From NCBI GenBank assembly GCA_914767885.1, contig CAJZBQ010000044.1, forward strand, positions 558,001 to 622,000: a stretch of 64,000 nt of DNA. Reading direction: 5' to 3'. The notes beneath the pieces were generated by a model. It searched no databases, was not told the origin of the DNA, and saw nothing but the letters and a program-made list of their open reading frames with translations. Of this stretch, positions 43,201 through 54,778 are shown piece by piece (within the stretch, counting starts at the first letter, position 1; the number at the start of each line of letters is the position of its first letter). The DNA is from Blepharisma stoltei (taxonomy: Eukaryota; Ciliophora; Heterotrichea; Heterotrichida; Blepharismidae). Made by a program: the position numbers and the translations under genes.

Positions 43201-43222
43201 TTCCTTCATCGTTGTCTTCCAT
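37290..43222 (-). CDS. Giant TmcB-like membrane protein with PAS-like domain
   Basis: Exons 43222-42887, 42766-41068, 40435-39600 and 39072-37290 give about 1550 aa, with many TGA-Trp. The N-terminal third has about ten membrane segments, starting LFAVFYALFKDYNTINRFET. A helical region and a PAS-like segment follow (NGIIIVSGSPDDMGNITNMN...GYSEEVILLN), then an acidic linker. The C-terminal half has four further membrane helices around large loops. This is the layout of ciliate 'tiny macrocysts B' family proteins, thought to be mechanosensory or signalling proteins. At the 40436 insertion a simple join is one base out of frame; see findings. Confidence 0.75.
39073..39599. mobile_element. Retroposon in TmcB-like gene (copy 1)
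   Basis: A 15-bp duplication TCTTCTATTACAGAA (39058-39072 and 39585-39599). It contains GC-rich sequence, an A-run with inverted CGGCC flanks near 39140, and ends in CTAACTAATCTCTCTCTC. Removal gives VSFSVIEEDITKKRSG in frame. Confidence 0.85.
40436..41067 (-). mobile_element. SINE-like retroposon in TmcB-like gene (copy 2)
   Basis: An exact 24-bp duplication (40412-40435 and 41044-41067). The left end has AAGATTAAGATTAAGATTA (3' tail) and the right end ACGCCATTTTAT. It is the same subfamily as the 184-776 copy. The duplication holds two overlapping TA sites, which matters for how excision could restore frame. Confidence 0.88.
42767..42886. other. Short IES (120 bp) in TmcB-like gene
   Basis: TA at 42765-42766 and 42885-42886 bound an AT-rich, non-repetitive segment with stops. 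Removal joins LLLMTIYIIKMLFTNLG in frame, linking two membrane regions. Confidence 0.68.
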
Positions 43223-43954
43223 AATAATTAAACTAATATTTTATTTTTTATTCACATGTTTATATAATCCTCTTCGAAAGTTGACATAATGCAAGCTATT
43301 AGTTTTAGAATTCCATGCTTTTGGATGGAAAATTTTAAGATCAGTTATTGTAAATATTGTTTTGGCAATTAAAATTATAAATGAATCGGCCACATCAGAA
43401 GAAAATATAGCTAATTTCAATAATTTTTTTATTTTTGTAAAAAATAAATATTTAAATTTTTTTTTAAAAAAAATATTATTCCCGAAAATTGATTTAAGAT
43501 TTGAAATTGAAAATTATGTGCAATGTTTAAATAAATCTAATAGCAATCATAAAAATATACTATCCTGAATTCATCTGCCGATAAAATAATCTAAAATCTA
43601 TATTTATCAATTTTAGCAATTGAGATTGCTTCTGATCTGATTACTAAATCACAGCAAAATCGAATATTCCCAGATCTCTGCTTTAGATTTGGTTTGAATG
43701 ACATCGGGAGACTTTAGATGGGGAGTATGAGCCAGTGTTTTCTGACAAAGTCAACTCCTAGATGGTAAATATCTAATATCAAGAGGATTTGCCATCTGAG
43801 GAGTTTTACCAGCAAAAGTTGGTTTTCAACTCTCCATCTGACGTTTCCCGACTTCAGTAAAGCCCGATCCAAGCAAGGATCAGGCTATAGCCTTGTCACA
43901 GTGCTAATTATAAAAGTTGTTCAATTCTAAGAAATATGTTAGAAAAATATTTAA
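43223..43954. other. Spacer with a decayed palindrome
   Basis: Divergent region between the TmcB-like and RCC1 genes. It holds an imperfect inverted repeat at about 43702-43850 (arms like TCGGGA-x-AC-TT-x-AGATGG and CCATCTGACGTTTCCCGA). Otherwise AT-rich. Confidence 0.5.
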
Positions 43955-46543
43955 ATGGAAAGCAGTTTAAAAGTTGCAACAACGTACGCATGGGGAAAAA
44001 ATAAAGACGGAGAATTATCTCAAGGATCTTCAAAAGACGTGCTATTACCTACACCCTGCAAAGGAATTAAAAACAAGAATCTAATCATGGTCATATCAGG
44101 AGGTCAACATTCTGCAGCCATTGACAGCACAGGCAAACTTTATACATGCGGCTCTTATCTTCACGGAAAACTGGGCATTGAAGATTTAACAACAGTGTCA
44201 GTCCTTTCGTTTACTCCTGTGACAGCATTAAAAGATAAAGTTGTAACTCATCCCTTTGTAAGATAGCATTATATTGCCAAAAATTCGATTTTTTGGGGAA
44301 ATTATAGCAACAATTTTTTTTTGATAATTCAAAGTTTATTCAATTTAATGCTTATTTAATTAAGGGATAAATTTTAATAACAATTCCGTTTCGAATCATT
44401 GCAATTAAATATTAAATACTAACTCCCCCCCCATCCTTGATCGAACGACTCGCCATCGTTCGATCAAGGATGGGGTTTAAAAAAAAAAAATTTATATATA
44501 AAATAAAATATATATATATTTTTTTTATTTACTTTTAAATAAGAGGGTTAAGAGTATTTAATAATTATTTTTACAGCAAAAAATAAATTAATTTCATAAA
44601 AATACCAATTTTTAATATTTTGATTTATTAGTCACCCTTTTAAACTGTATAAATTTTAATTTGTTCCTTATTGAACTAAATTTTTTTTTAAAAATTTTAA
44701 AGAATCTCTATTTTATTAGATTATTGAGTTTTTAAGCCTAGGCTGATGACTAAATCACTTCGAATGGTTGATTTCGAAGCTTTCTGTCGTCTAAAGTCTC
44801 TAAAACAACTTAATTATGTACATCTTCCCAAACTTTTGATAGCTAATATATTTTTATGTATATAAAAATTTGCATGATATGAAAAATCGTTCGATCAAGG
44901 ATGGGGGTTAATTTCCCCAATTTTTAGGAATTTTTACAGTCAATCGTTCGATCAAGGATGGGGGGGGAGTAAATAATTTTATATGGCAAGTTCATGGTGA
45001 GCAAGCAAAGGTTTGCTATTTACTGAAAGGTGAATTAAGACAAGTCGCCTGTGGGGATTATCATACCTTATGTCTCCTTGAAGATGGCTCAGTTTATACA
45101 TGGGGAGGAACATTGCATAAAAAATTAGGCCAGCGAGGTGCTGGGAAAAATATCAACCATCCTGGGCTTGTGTCAGCATTCAACGATAAAGATGTAATTT
45201 ATGTTGATTGTGGAGATTTTCACTCAATGGCACTTACAGCTGATGGAAAGGTTTATTCATGGGGAGGTGGGGGAAGCTTTTTTAACAGAGGGCAGTGTGG
45301 ACATGGAAATACTAACGATGTGGACAACCCACAAATTATAGCTGGACTTCAAAATAAATTTATAACAATGATCTCATGTGGAGGATATCATACCTTGGCG
45401 GTCACTGATAATAACGAAGTTTACGCATGGGGAAGTGGGCTATATGGAGAATGTGGCTTCGGAGAGTTCCTAAACGCCACAAGTCCAAAACAAGTATTAA
45501 TGCCATGGATCAAAAGAAATGGAGATAATCAGTATGGAGAAATTGTCCAGATTTCTGGTGGTGGTCATCATTCATTAGTCCTTACATCAGCTGGATATGT
45601 ATTTTCATTTGGGTTTGCATCTCATGGACAGCTGGGACTAAGAAATACAGTCAATCAAGCAGAACCGAGACTGGTAAGTGATTTAAGAACAAAACCTGTC
45701 AAAATGATTGCTGCAGGCTGGAACCATTCATTAGTTCTAACTCAGAGAGGAGATGTATTCGCATGTGGATATGGATTCTTTGGGCAGCTTGGGCTTGGCG
45801 ATGATGAAAGTAAAACCATATTTACTCATGTTTCTACTCTTGGATCTAAAAAAGTTGAAAGAATTTATGCAGGTGGAAACCATTCCTGGGCACTTTTAGA
45901 TCCAGCTGAGCCTATTAGAGCTGACTATGAACCTCCGTCTCCGCTTCCAGCTGAAATGAGTCTCCTTGACATCTCAAGAGTCCCCTCGCCTCCTCCTAGC
46001 ATTCAGCAAAGGTCAGGAACTCCAGACTCCTTAAACAGAAGTATGCGCCTTGAAGGCTCATTCCAAAAGCCTGAAACCTTGCTGCAAATTGCATACTCAG
46101 ACATCCAGTACTCTCACCGATTTATCAGATTCATGCTAAAAGAAACTTCTCTTGAGGTCGGAAAAGCGAAAGCAGAAGAATTTGTCCATGAAATGTACAT
46201 GAGTGAGCTAGGAGTCCTATATCATCGAATTCAAGAAGATGATGACATCGTAGAAGTCACCAATTCAGAGCCTATTGTAGCTTCAGCAGGTGGAGAACTC
46301 AGCTTTACTTGCTTGCTCGTATGTGATCCTACGAAAAATGACCCTCCCGTCACAATTGAATCTTATATAGGTGAGCCCTCGCAATTGACTGTATTTTTAA
46401 AAGCTCAGCAAATGACTTCAAACCCAACCCAAGCTGCTCTTTCAGAATGGGTAAGATTTTTCTTGCTGAAAGTGGGGAGTTTTTGTTCGAAGCCTCCGAA
46501 GTTCTTTGAGTTGAGGCCAATTTCTTATTATATGAATTTATAA
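43955..46543 (+). CDS. RCC1-repeat protein
   Basis: Exons 43955-44245 and 45038-46543 give 598 aa. Seven RCC1-type blades: AWGKNKDGELSQG, GGQHSAAIDSTGKLYTCG, ACGDYHTLCLLEDGSVYTWG, CGDFHSMALTADGKVYSWG, CGGYHTLAVTDNNEVYAWG, GGGHHSLVLTSAGYVFSFG and AAGWNHSLVLTQRGDVFACG, forming a beta-propeller. The C-terminal 250 residues are a Pro-rich linker and a helical domain of unknown type (SDIQYSHRFIRFMLKETS). RCC1 proteins act in Ran exchange, ubiquitination or cilia; the exact role is unclear. The IES falls between blades, joining KDKVVRQVACGDYH. Confidence 0.88.
44246..45037. mobile_element. 792-bp IES in RCC1 gene with nested MITE C
   Basis: TA at 44244-44245 and 45036-45037 bound it. The outer parts are AT-rich; the inner part is the family C MITE (44422-44971). 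An open stretch near 44975-45037 continues in the downstream frame, but removal to TA 45037 fits the RCC1 repeat best. Confidence 0.75.
44422..44971. mobile_element. MITE family C
   Basis: 550 bp, ends CTCCCCCCCCATCCTTGATC and its inverse, flanked by TA. The terminal motif ATCCTTGATCGAACGA occurs four times: a hairpin pair at the left (44431-44475) and two copies in the opposite sense at the right (about 44887 and 44945). Nearly identical to the 51446-52020 copy. Confidence 0.85.
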
Positions 46544-46564
46544 AATCGTTAATTCAAATTTCGA

Positions 46565-46774
46565 TTATTTAATCTTTGAGTAAAGCTTTTTGAAGTTTTC
46601 TTCGCATGCATAATAGGAGTATCCTCCGCCAATTCCTGCTCCGTAAAATATGACAGGAGCTTTTCTCTTAAAAAAAAGAAGACTGAGAAGAATTCCAGCT
46701 CCTAAGCCTACTCCAGTGTTGATACCAAAGTTCGTTAAGCAGTCGTCCCAAGTTTTTTGATTATCTGAAGCCAT
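46565..46774 (-). CDS. MIC10: MICOS subunit MIC10-like
   Basis: 69 aa, the expected size for MIC10. WDDCLTNFGINTGVGLGAGI and FFKRKAPVIFYGAGIGGGYS form two short membrane hairpin segments, each with the Gly-rich motif used for oligomerisation, separated by the basic KRK loop. YYACEENFKKL matches the conserved end of the DUF543 domain. MIC10 bends the inner mitochondrial membrane at crista junctions. It converges on the RCC1 gene with 21 bp between. Confidence 0.88.
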   Translation of the reverse strand: MASDNQKTWDDCLTNFGINTGVGLGAGILLSLLFFKRKAPVIFYGAGIGGGYSYYACEENFKKLYSKIK

Positions 46775-47018
46775 TAATTATATTTCACCTCTTATCCATT
46801 AATTAAGACTCTGAATTTAACTAAGTCGCATTCATCAGTGTTTCTTAGTTTAATTTCTCTTTTTGCCATTTATTTTTGGATACAACCTTTATATTTGTGT
46901 GTATTAATCAAAAAATTAAAATTATGAAAATATTTATGGTTAACTTACTCTTTCATAAGATGTATAGCCGGCATTTTTTTATTATTTATATAGTAAAAAA
47001 ATTATAATTAATTTTATA

Positions 47019-48590
47019 TCATTTATTTGTTTGTAATTGACAGGAAATTAGTTTTTGATGTTGATAATATAGATAGTGCAGTACTGAAGTTTGTTTTTCG
47101 TCATTCGGATATGGCTCGATAGAGAATAAGTTTAAGCAGTCAGAGTAATTTATTAGTCCTAAAGCATGTGGATCGACAGTATCAAGAAGTCTATCACATT
47201 GATCTAATAAATCAAACGAAGCTACCAAAGCTCTAAATTCATCTTCATTTAGAAGCCCGTTTTCATCTAGATCAACTTTCGAAAATTTTTCATTGAAAGG
47301 TGCCAAAAGTGCTTCATGTGCGCTCAAATCATAGAACAAAATGCAGTTCAAAACTTCGGTATAAGTAGCTTCTGGCTTATTTTGAGGAGTTTTTGACCTT
47401 CTTCCTGTGATAGTCGAGTTAACAGATTTTTGTTTAATTATCTCGTTTATATGATGAGTCACATAATCTGCTTCTTCTTGTGAAAAAATTGAAAGAACGA
47501 TATTTTTCCATTCGTCTTCATCAAGTGTTGAAGACATTTTTTCCTTCATTGTTTCAAGCAACTGTGGCTCTCGAATATAAGGATATTTAGCTTGAAGACT
47601 TGATTTCAATAGCTGCTTTATAGAGTCTTTCAGCTGAACGAAAACATCTCTAAACTCTTCATCAACTTGATGCTTAATTATTTTCGAAAATAAAGCAATT
47701 TCTGCGTCTGAGTCCTGGTATCTTTGTATCCCTCTTGTAATTGACCCAAATCATTCGTTTATCAGGCTTTTGAGTCCATATTTCTGATTTAGATATGTGT
47801 ATAAATATTGCTCCATAGTTTCTCTCGCTTGTCTTGTTTCCCTGCATTTCTCATCAAATCTAATTTTGCAAGCATAAATGTCCTCAATTACTTCTTTTAG
47901 CTGTTTCAAAGTCAAATCTTTTGTAATTGGCATCCTACTTTTCATGACGACCTTTTTGCTTGGGTTTCTAGGTATAATATCTTTTCTATCTGGAGAAGCT
48001 GAGCTTGGGTTGACTGAATTCTCAGCAGCTTGTTTTGAAAGAGAAATAATTTTATCAAGATAAACTTTATTTTCATCTTGAAGATGCTCAAGCTGGTTAG
48101 CAAGCTCATCCCTTGCTTTTTCCAGTTCTTGAGATAAAAAATCTCGTTCCTGAGTTAGCTCTTGTGCCCTAAACTCTAAGGCTTCTGCAGCTGCGAGCAC
48201 ATCTTCTGTTTCTTTTTTCCTGCTGACAAGGGATTGCTTTAGCTCATCTATTTCATCTTCAAGCTTAATATTTCGAGTTTGAGAATTGGCGAAGTTTGTA
48301 ATAAAATGGTAGACGATGGTTTTAACCAAGTAAAAAATATCTGGATAAGTGGATTCTATATAAGGTGAAAGAACGTCCCAACAGTACTCCCACAGTTGCA
48401 TTTTTGCATTAATTACGTTCTCTGTTGTAGGGTTAGCTGTCAATTGGCCAACTGTTAGTGAAACTTTCTCTTGAAATGCTTGCATAAGTGTGGAATCCTT
48501 AGAAGGCTCTTCTTTTGCGTGTAAAAATCTGATTTTATCAAACGTTTCAGCAACCTGCTTTATCTCTTCTTCAGATATCATAAGCTCCAT
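47019..48590 (-). CDS. Coiled-coil protein with EF-hand-like motif
   Basis: 523 aa with one TGA-Trp (LINEWFGSITR). Residues 1-100 are helical, 110-195 a strong coiled coil (LVSRKKETEDVLAAAEALEF), then a helical central region. The C-terminus holds a canonical EF-hand loop, DLDENGLLNEDEF, and a degenerate second one (DTVDPHALGLINYSDCL). It is probably a calcium-responsive structural protein; a ciliary or centriolar role is a guess. Family not recognised. Confidence 0.72.
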
Positions 48591-48746
48591 TTTAAAACTA
48601 TATTTGCCAACTCAATGCATCGTTATTAATTCCAGTATTTGCATTAATTTACCTATAAAACTGTACAACAATGTGCATATATAAATATTTTTAAAGTAAA
48701 TAAAAAATAATAAATAAATTTTATTTTTACTGCAAAATATATATTA

Positions 48747-50110
48747 ATGGCGCACTCCGCAAGAACTTTTTCTGATTATAAGTCAATTGCTTTGCGCGAG
48801 CCTAGGAATGCTAGGCTAGAAAAAGATCTTGAAATTGCATTTTATAATCTTGCAAAAGAAAGGAAAATAGGTATTGATATTGATCAGGAAATCCATGAAA
48901 CTGAGGAAGAAATAAAAGAGTTGGAATTGAAAACTAAGCGTTGACTTGAAATAAAGCAAGTTTTAAATGATGTCAATGTTTCTGAAAGAAAGTTAGAAAT
49001 TGCACAAGCACAGTTAAACGAAATCTGTAAAGAAAATTGAATATTCAGAGACCAAATTGATTATGTTAGAAGAGAATTGCTATTGAAAAAAGAAATAATA
49101 GATAACCTAGAAGATGATATAGAAACATGCAATCATAAAATAAAAAATAAATGCAAGGAAACAAAGAATATTGAGTCAGAGACAAATCATATTGAAATTA
49201 ATCTATTAAGAAGCAAAAGTGCTAATTCTAGGCAAAGATTCCATCTTAAAATAGAAGAATTAACGAGTGTCTTGCATCAAGAAAAAATTAAGCAGGTCCA
49301 AACTGCAAGAATGCTGAAGGAGAATATAAATTTGCAATTTTATCGACCATTGAATGTATTAGGAAGTACTAAAATTCTGACTCTTTTAACTCAAAAGTGC
49401 TTAGAAAGAATAAAAGATAAAGAAAATGAGATAAAAAGTTTTGAAAATCACATACCAATTTATAATAGATAAAACAGGCTCTCAAATTAAATTTTTTTTC
49501 GAATATTTTTATGCGAAATTGTTAAAATTTGTTTTATTATATATTATTTGAATATATTAATGAATTGGAAAATATGTTTGAAGAGCTTCGGCACAGCTCA
49601 AACCTATCCTCTATTGAAGAGATTGCTATAGAATATGTCTCTTCTGAAGAAAATAATGCAGCAATTGTCAAATATTTAAGCGAAGTGAACATTGAAATAG
49701 ACCAATTAAAAAACTCTCTTTTAAGTGTACAAGAATTGATTAACGAATGCAAAAAAAACCACAAGTCAAGTGAGGCTTCAGCTGCAAATTTATTTGAAGA
49801 CCTAACAGCAAAAATTGATGCTGCGAATCTAAAAAATGTTGAATTAAATCAAAAAAGCATAAAAATTCAAGAGCAGATTTCGCTGCTGATTTCTTTTTTT
49901 CAGGTGACAATAATTTAGAAAACCTATGATCTTTGTAAAATGCATCCTCTCAATATCCCATCAGGAAGAAAGGCAGAAATTGAATATATTGCAGATGGGG
50001 GGAATTTAAGCAAAGATCAAATTTTTTCCAACATCGGATTTATAGAAGAGTATGCAACTTATATGAACAAAATAAGAAGTCTTCTATTAAGTGAGAATCT
50101 GTCTTTATAA
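48747..50110 (+). CDS. Coiled-coil protein
   Basis: Exons 48747-49462, 49555-49903 and 49919-50110 give 418 aa with two TGA-Trp. Nearly all of it is coiled coil from residue 20 to 340, ending in a short globular segment (MHPLNIPSGRKAEIEYIADG). A 15-nt intron GTGACAATAATTTAG (49904-49918) removes a stop. Divergent from the EF-hand protein gene (156 bp). It resembles axonemal or basal-body coiled-coil proteins in style only. Confidence 0.7.
49463..49554. other. Short IES (92 bp)
   Basis: TA at 49461-49462 and 49553-49554 bound 92 AT-rich bases with stops in the host frame. Removal gives NHIPIYINELENMFEEL, keeping the coiled coil continuous. Confidence 0.72.
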
Positions 50111-50631
50111 AATATATCTCCATATAAATTAGCTAATTTATTTTAGTTTTTAACTTTTGTTTGCACTCTTATTAAGAATATCCAAGAACTTAAAGGTTGT
50201 TGTTTTCATAAGTGGAGCCAATTCTTGTGAATGAAAAATTTCCTATAAATAAACCAATAATGATGCATTTTGCAAGTGTGTTAATTTAGAATAATGTAAT
50301 AAAACTGATTTCTTTAAAACGAAATATAGAAAGGATTTATTTTCAAATTAATAAAAAACTGCTATGCTATTAGCAAAGAGTAAATAGCATCTAAATGTTA
50401 AGAAGATAGATAGTGATACTGTTATCTATTAATTAAATTTTAAATTCTAGAAAAATAGGTCTTCTTTGATAAATGCAGGCTCTAGCATTTTTGTTGAAAA
50501 ATAAACTCTTTGTGAAAATAATATTTTATTTCAATTTAATTAAATATTTCATTAACAATCTGAGCCTATATTTTAATAGAAATGATATTTTGATTTAATA
50601 GCACATGGACTCATTAAACCAAACTTATTTA

Positions 50632-50930
50632 CTCCCCTGCTCCCTTGAGCGCATTAGAAAAATCCTTATTTTTGAGTAAAAGCCAACCCTCTGTAAGATA
50701 ATGAAAATTTTTTTATGAAAAATATATTTTGATATATAAGTGCTAATTAGTGTAATGAGATATCTCGCTAATTCTGTAAATTTTAAACATCTTTCATATT
50801 TAAACATAGATTTTAAAAATTAAATTAATTTTTGTTTCCAATTTGCAAATTAGATATTGAATTCCCGAAAAAAAAAAGTAACTCGCCTGAGAGAACAAAT
50901 TATTTGTTTTCGCTAATCAAGGGGGAGTTA
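50632..50930. mobile_element. MITE family A (degenerate)
   Basis: 299 bp between TA dinucleotides. Ends CTCCCCTGCTCCCTTGAGCG and CGCTAATCAAGGGGGAG, with the subterminal copy CCAACCCTCTGTAAG. Confidence 0.75.
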
Positions 50931-50963
50931 ATTTATTAATTTATGAATGAATAAGTTTTGCTA

Positions 50964-51304
50964 ACTTCCCCCTCAGTGAGCAGGAGAAAATCCCTATTTA
51001 TTGCCCAAAAGTATACCCTCCTTGAATGAAAATTTTTTTAATATAAAAAAATATTTTGATATATAAGTGATAATTATTATAATGAGATCTCGAACTAACT
51101 CTGTTTTAAATTTTAAACAGTTTTCATTTTTAAACATAAATTTTACAAATTAAATAAATCTTTGGTTTCCAATTTTTGTGAATTGGGATTTTTTAAATTT
51201 CTAAAAAAGCATTTTACTATAATATTTATATATAATAATTTTTTAAAAAAAATTAACCCAAGAGAGAATAAATTTTTTTTTGTTCGTTCATTGGAAGGGG
51301 AGTA
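50964..51304. mobile_element. MITE family A (degenerate)
   Basis: About 341 bp. Left end ACTTCCCCCTCAGTGAGC, right end GTTCATTGGAAGGGGAG; typical family A interior. Confidence 0.72.
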
Positions 51305-51445
51305 AGTAAAGCTCTAGTCTTTTATTTCATAACTCTAATATGTGCATGATTCATCTAAATCACGATGAAAGGCAATAGATTTCAACAACTTGGTTTTAAA
51401 TTATTTCTGGATATATTGTCAAAATGATGGGATATACCATACTGA

Positions 51446-52020
51446 CTCCCCCCCATCCTTGATCGAACGACTCGCCATCGTTCGATCAAGGATGGAGGTT
51501 AAAAAAAAAATTTTCGGGAAAAAAAAATTTATATATAAAATAAAAAAAATATATAGATATTTTTTTTTTATTTACTTTTAAATAAGAGGGTTAAGAATAT
51601 TTAATAATTATTTTTACAGCAAAAAATTTAATTTATTTCATAAAATACCAATTTTTTAATATTTTGATTTATTAGTTACCCTTTAAATTGTATAAAAATT
51701 TTAATTTGTTCCTTATTAAACTAATTTTTTTTTAAAAAAAATTTTAAAGAATCTGTATTTTTAATTAGATTATTAAGTTTTTAAGCATATGTTAATGACT
51801 AAATCACTTCGAATGGTTGATTCCGCAGTTTCTGTCGTCTCAAAGCCTCTGAAAACAACTTCATTATGTACATCTTTCCCAAGCTTTTGATAAATAATAT
51901 ATTTTTATATATATAAAAATTTGCATGATATGAAAATCGTTCGATCAAGGATGGGGGTTAATTTCCTCAATTTTTAGGAATTTTTACAGTCAATCGTTCG
52001 ATCAAGGATGGGGGGGGGAG
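51446..52020. mobile_element. MITE family C, second copy
   Basis: About 575 bp, nearly identical to 44422-44971, including the left hairpin and the two right copies of the terminal motif. It is flanked by TGA rather than TTA on both sides. Confidence 0.82.
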
Positions 52021-52053
52021 TGAGGATAAAAAAGTAAAGTCAGCTAATCATTA

Positions 52054-52291
52054 CTCCCACCTCTGTCAGCGAGCAAAAAAATTTATTTATAAAATTTATT
52101 GTAATTTTTTTTAAAATTTAAAATACCCACATTAGAAATAATTTCAAATTAAATATTAATTTAATTTTGTAAAAATATATGCATTAAAATAGAGACTGTT
52201 TAAAATTAAACAGAATTAGATAGAGATTTCATTATCATAATTATCACTTATAAATCAAAATTTTTTGTTCGCTCACGGAGGGAAAGGGTTA
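52054..52291. mobile_element. MITE family A (shortened)
   Basis: 238 bp between TA dinucleotides, left end CTCCCACCTCTGTCAGCG, right end CGCTCACGGAGGGAAAG. The second left repeat is missing. Confidence 0.75.
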
Positions 52292-52306
52292 GAACTTTAG
52301 ATAAAT

Positions 52307-54740
52307 ATGAACAAACTTGAGTCTAGTTTGGTTTCTTGGGTAATCTTTACTGTAGATAAACAGCAATGACTTATCATATCACTGCCATTCAATTGAGGAT
52401 TTATCTGATGGTATTCTCTTATACGAACTCATGGGCCAAATGTAACTGTTATTCAGCTCTTCGGATCATTTTCAATCCCAAATATCAGAAGATTCCTACT
52501 CTACTGCTTCAAAAGCACATAATTTAAATAAGCTAATCAGTGGGTTGGAAACTTTTTACTATGAAGAACTGGGGAAAAACTTCAGTAGTTTGTTGAACAA
52601 TATTGACACATCAGAAATTGCTCAAAACAATGATCGATCTCAGCTTATATCTTTGCTAGAAATGGTAATGGGAGCCGTCATCAAATGCAAAGATAAAGAA
52701 ACTTATATTGCAAGGATTGTCTCGCAAAACGAAGCGGTTCAATCTGAATTAATGACTTTTATCGAAAAAGTTTTAAGCAAGCTTGACAAATTTGCTCATA
52801 ACGAAGATAAGGATTTAAGAACTGAGCTTACAGTACTCAGGCAGGAAAAGAGGGCTCTAACATTGAAGCTTGAGGATAGCGCAAAAGAGGTAGAAGATCT
52901 TAAATATAAGAATGAAGACCTGAGATTAGTTAAAGACAGGCTTATATTCAAGATCAATGAATTAGAAGTCGAACTTGATAAAAAACAGTCAAAGAAAGAA
53001 AATCCTGATACTTCTTTATTGAAAATGCAATTAAATCAGAAAGAAACTACTATTCGCGAACTAAGAAACCAGATAAATGATATTACCAAGAAGCATCAGG
53101 ATGAAATAGTAAAACTAAAGGATGAGCTTGATATGGCACAGGAAAGAGACATCCAGTTGAACAAAGCTGAAGCAACTCTAGAATTATACAAAAAGAAGCT
53201 GGAGGAGCTTAGCCAATTTAAAACTAAAGCTAAAGATCTAGAAGAAGAAAGAGATCTTCTGAAAGACAAAATAGCCAAGTATGAAGAAAATGTTCATGAT
53301 GTTTGTGGTTTACAGCAAACTTTGAGCTATTATAAAGAGCAATTTTCTGCAGAAAAAGATAAAAATGCTGCGCTTTTGATATTGGCTGACGAGAAGGAAA
53401 ATGCATTAAAAAACTTTCAAAAATTGCTAACTCTTTCTCTCCATGAGAAAGCAAAACATTTTGTTCACTCACGGAGGAGGTTAATTATTTTATTAAAATA
53501 TTTATAGTATCCACCAAAGTGAAAAGCTATATATATAATTTTATATTAAAAAATTTGTTGTTCGTATGGAGGGTGTTTTTTTATCCAAAAAATAGGGATT
53601 TCTCCAATGGTTTTATCCGCTCACGGAGGGGGAGTAAGTGAGTCTGAAGCAAAAAGAAATTTCTTGGACGCGAAAAATAAAGAATTAAACGATGAAATAG
53701 AGCAATTGAAATTTAAGGCAGAAGCGAGCATAGATGATTTACATGTTGCAAGCAAGGGCTTGCAATCAGAATTAGAAGAACGAATTAACTCCTTAGTAGA
53801 AGAAAACTCAAAGCTTAAACTACAAGTAGGCAATCAAAGGGTATTGCAAGAAATGAATGAGCAAATGGATCAAGCATTTTTATTTAAAAAAAAAGCAGAA
53901 GAAAATTTGCAAATTGAAAGAAAACTTACAAGAAAAACCACACAACAAATGGAAATCATGAGCAATCAAATTGAGAGCCTAAAAGAAGAAATCACAAAGC
54001 TTGAAGAAGACAGCCAGGCTGCAGAAATAACAATAAAAAATTTGAAAAGCAATATTGAAAATTTAGAAAAAGAAAAGAACGAACTATTATATACAAAGTC
54101 TGAACTTGAAAAGCTAAAAGTAGAAAAAGAATCGCATTCCTCGGAAATGAAATGCTTATTTAGAGAAAAAGAAGAAATAATTCATAAACTCATGCAATGC
54201 AAGGAAGAGGTCCATGCATTGGAAAATCAGCTTAGACACAGCGAAATGACACTAAAATCAGCACAAATTGACTTGGAGCAGGCTCAAAATAGAGTCAGCA
54301 TAGCTCAAGAAAGAGAAAAATTCGCACTAAGCCAATTAGAGTTTATCAAAAAGAATGAAAATTCAGAAGGAGCGCGGAAAGCAGAAGTATTAGAAATGGA
54401 AAAAGAAATTATGAATGCTAATAAGAAAATTGCTGAGTTTTTGCTTGAAATAAAAGAAAAGGATAACTTAATATGAAGTCTACAAACTGAAAAATCAATA
54501 CTTGAAGAAGAGCTCAGGAATTCATTCAGTCAAGTAGAAGAAATTTGCAGCCAAAGACTAAAAGACAAAACTTTAGCATTGCAAGAAATGGTAAATCAAA
54601 AAGACTTAGAGATTAGGCTGTTAGTCAAGGACAAAAAAGAATCAGAAGCAGCCTATGACACAGAATTGAAACTGATGAGTACAATAATGTTTGAAATTGG
54701 AAATGAAATTTTCAAAGGTAGAGCTAATAATAATAAATAG
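52307..54740 (+). CDS. HOOK-like dynein adaptor
   Basis: Exons 52307-52339, 52356-52441, 52457-53429 and 53637-54740 give 731 aa. A 16-nt intron (52340-52355) and a 15-nt intron (52442-52456) lie in the first 150 bases. The N-terminal HOOK domain shows SLVSWINSNDLSYH, IEDLSDGILLYELMGQ, LNKLISGLETFYYEELGKN and LISLLEMVMGAVIKCKDKETY, all in the family order. A long coiled coil (residue 160 to the end) follows. HOOK proteins link cargo to dynein. The MITE in the coiled coil is bridged by QKLLSESEAKRNF. Confidence 0.9.
53430..53636. mobile_element. Short MITE family A in HOOK gene (IES)
   Basis: 207 bp between TA 53428-53429 and 53635-53636. Left end CTCTTTCTCTCCATGAG, right end CGCTCACGGAGGGGGAG. 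It has internal family A repeats on both sides but lacks the AT-rich centre. Excision is in frame. Confidence 0.85.
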
Positions 54741-54778
54741 ATTGTAAGAATCTCTGAAAATGTTTTTACTATAGAGAA

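Larger units (their letters stand above)
50111..52306. other. Spacer with four MITEs in tandem
   Basis: About 500 bp of AT-rich sequence, then four MITEs end to end (50632-50930, 50964-51304, 51446-52020, 52054-52291) up to 16 bp before the HOOK start codon. No gene is seen. Confidence 0.65.

Noticed and set aside
43362-43568. Lys/Asn/Phe-rich ORF upstream of RCC1
   Set aside because: The composition is that of random AT-rich DNA and the start is not in a typical context.
44972-45037. Open stretch before RCC1 exon 2 as extra coding sequence
   Set aside because: It lacks any RCC1 pattern, while joining TA 44245 to TA 45037 gives KDKVVRQVACGDYH, as expected between blades.
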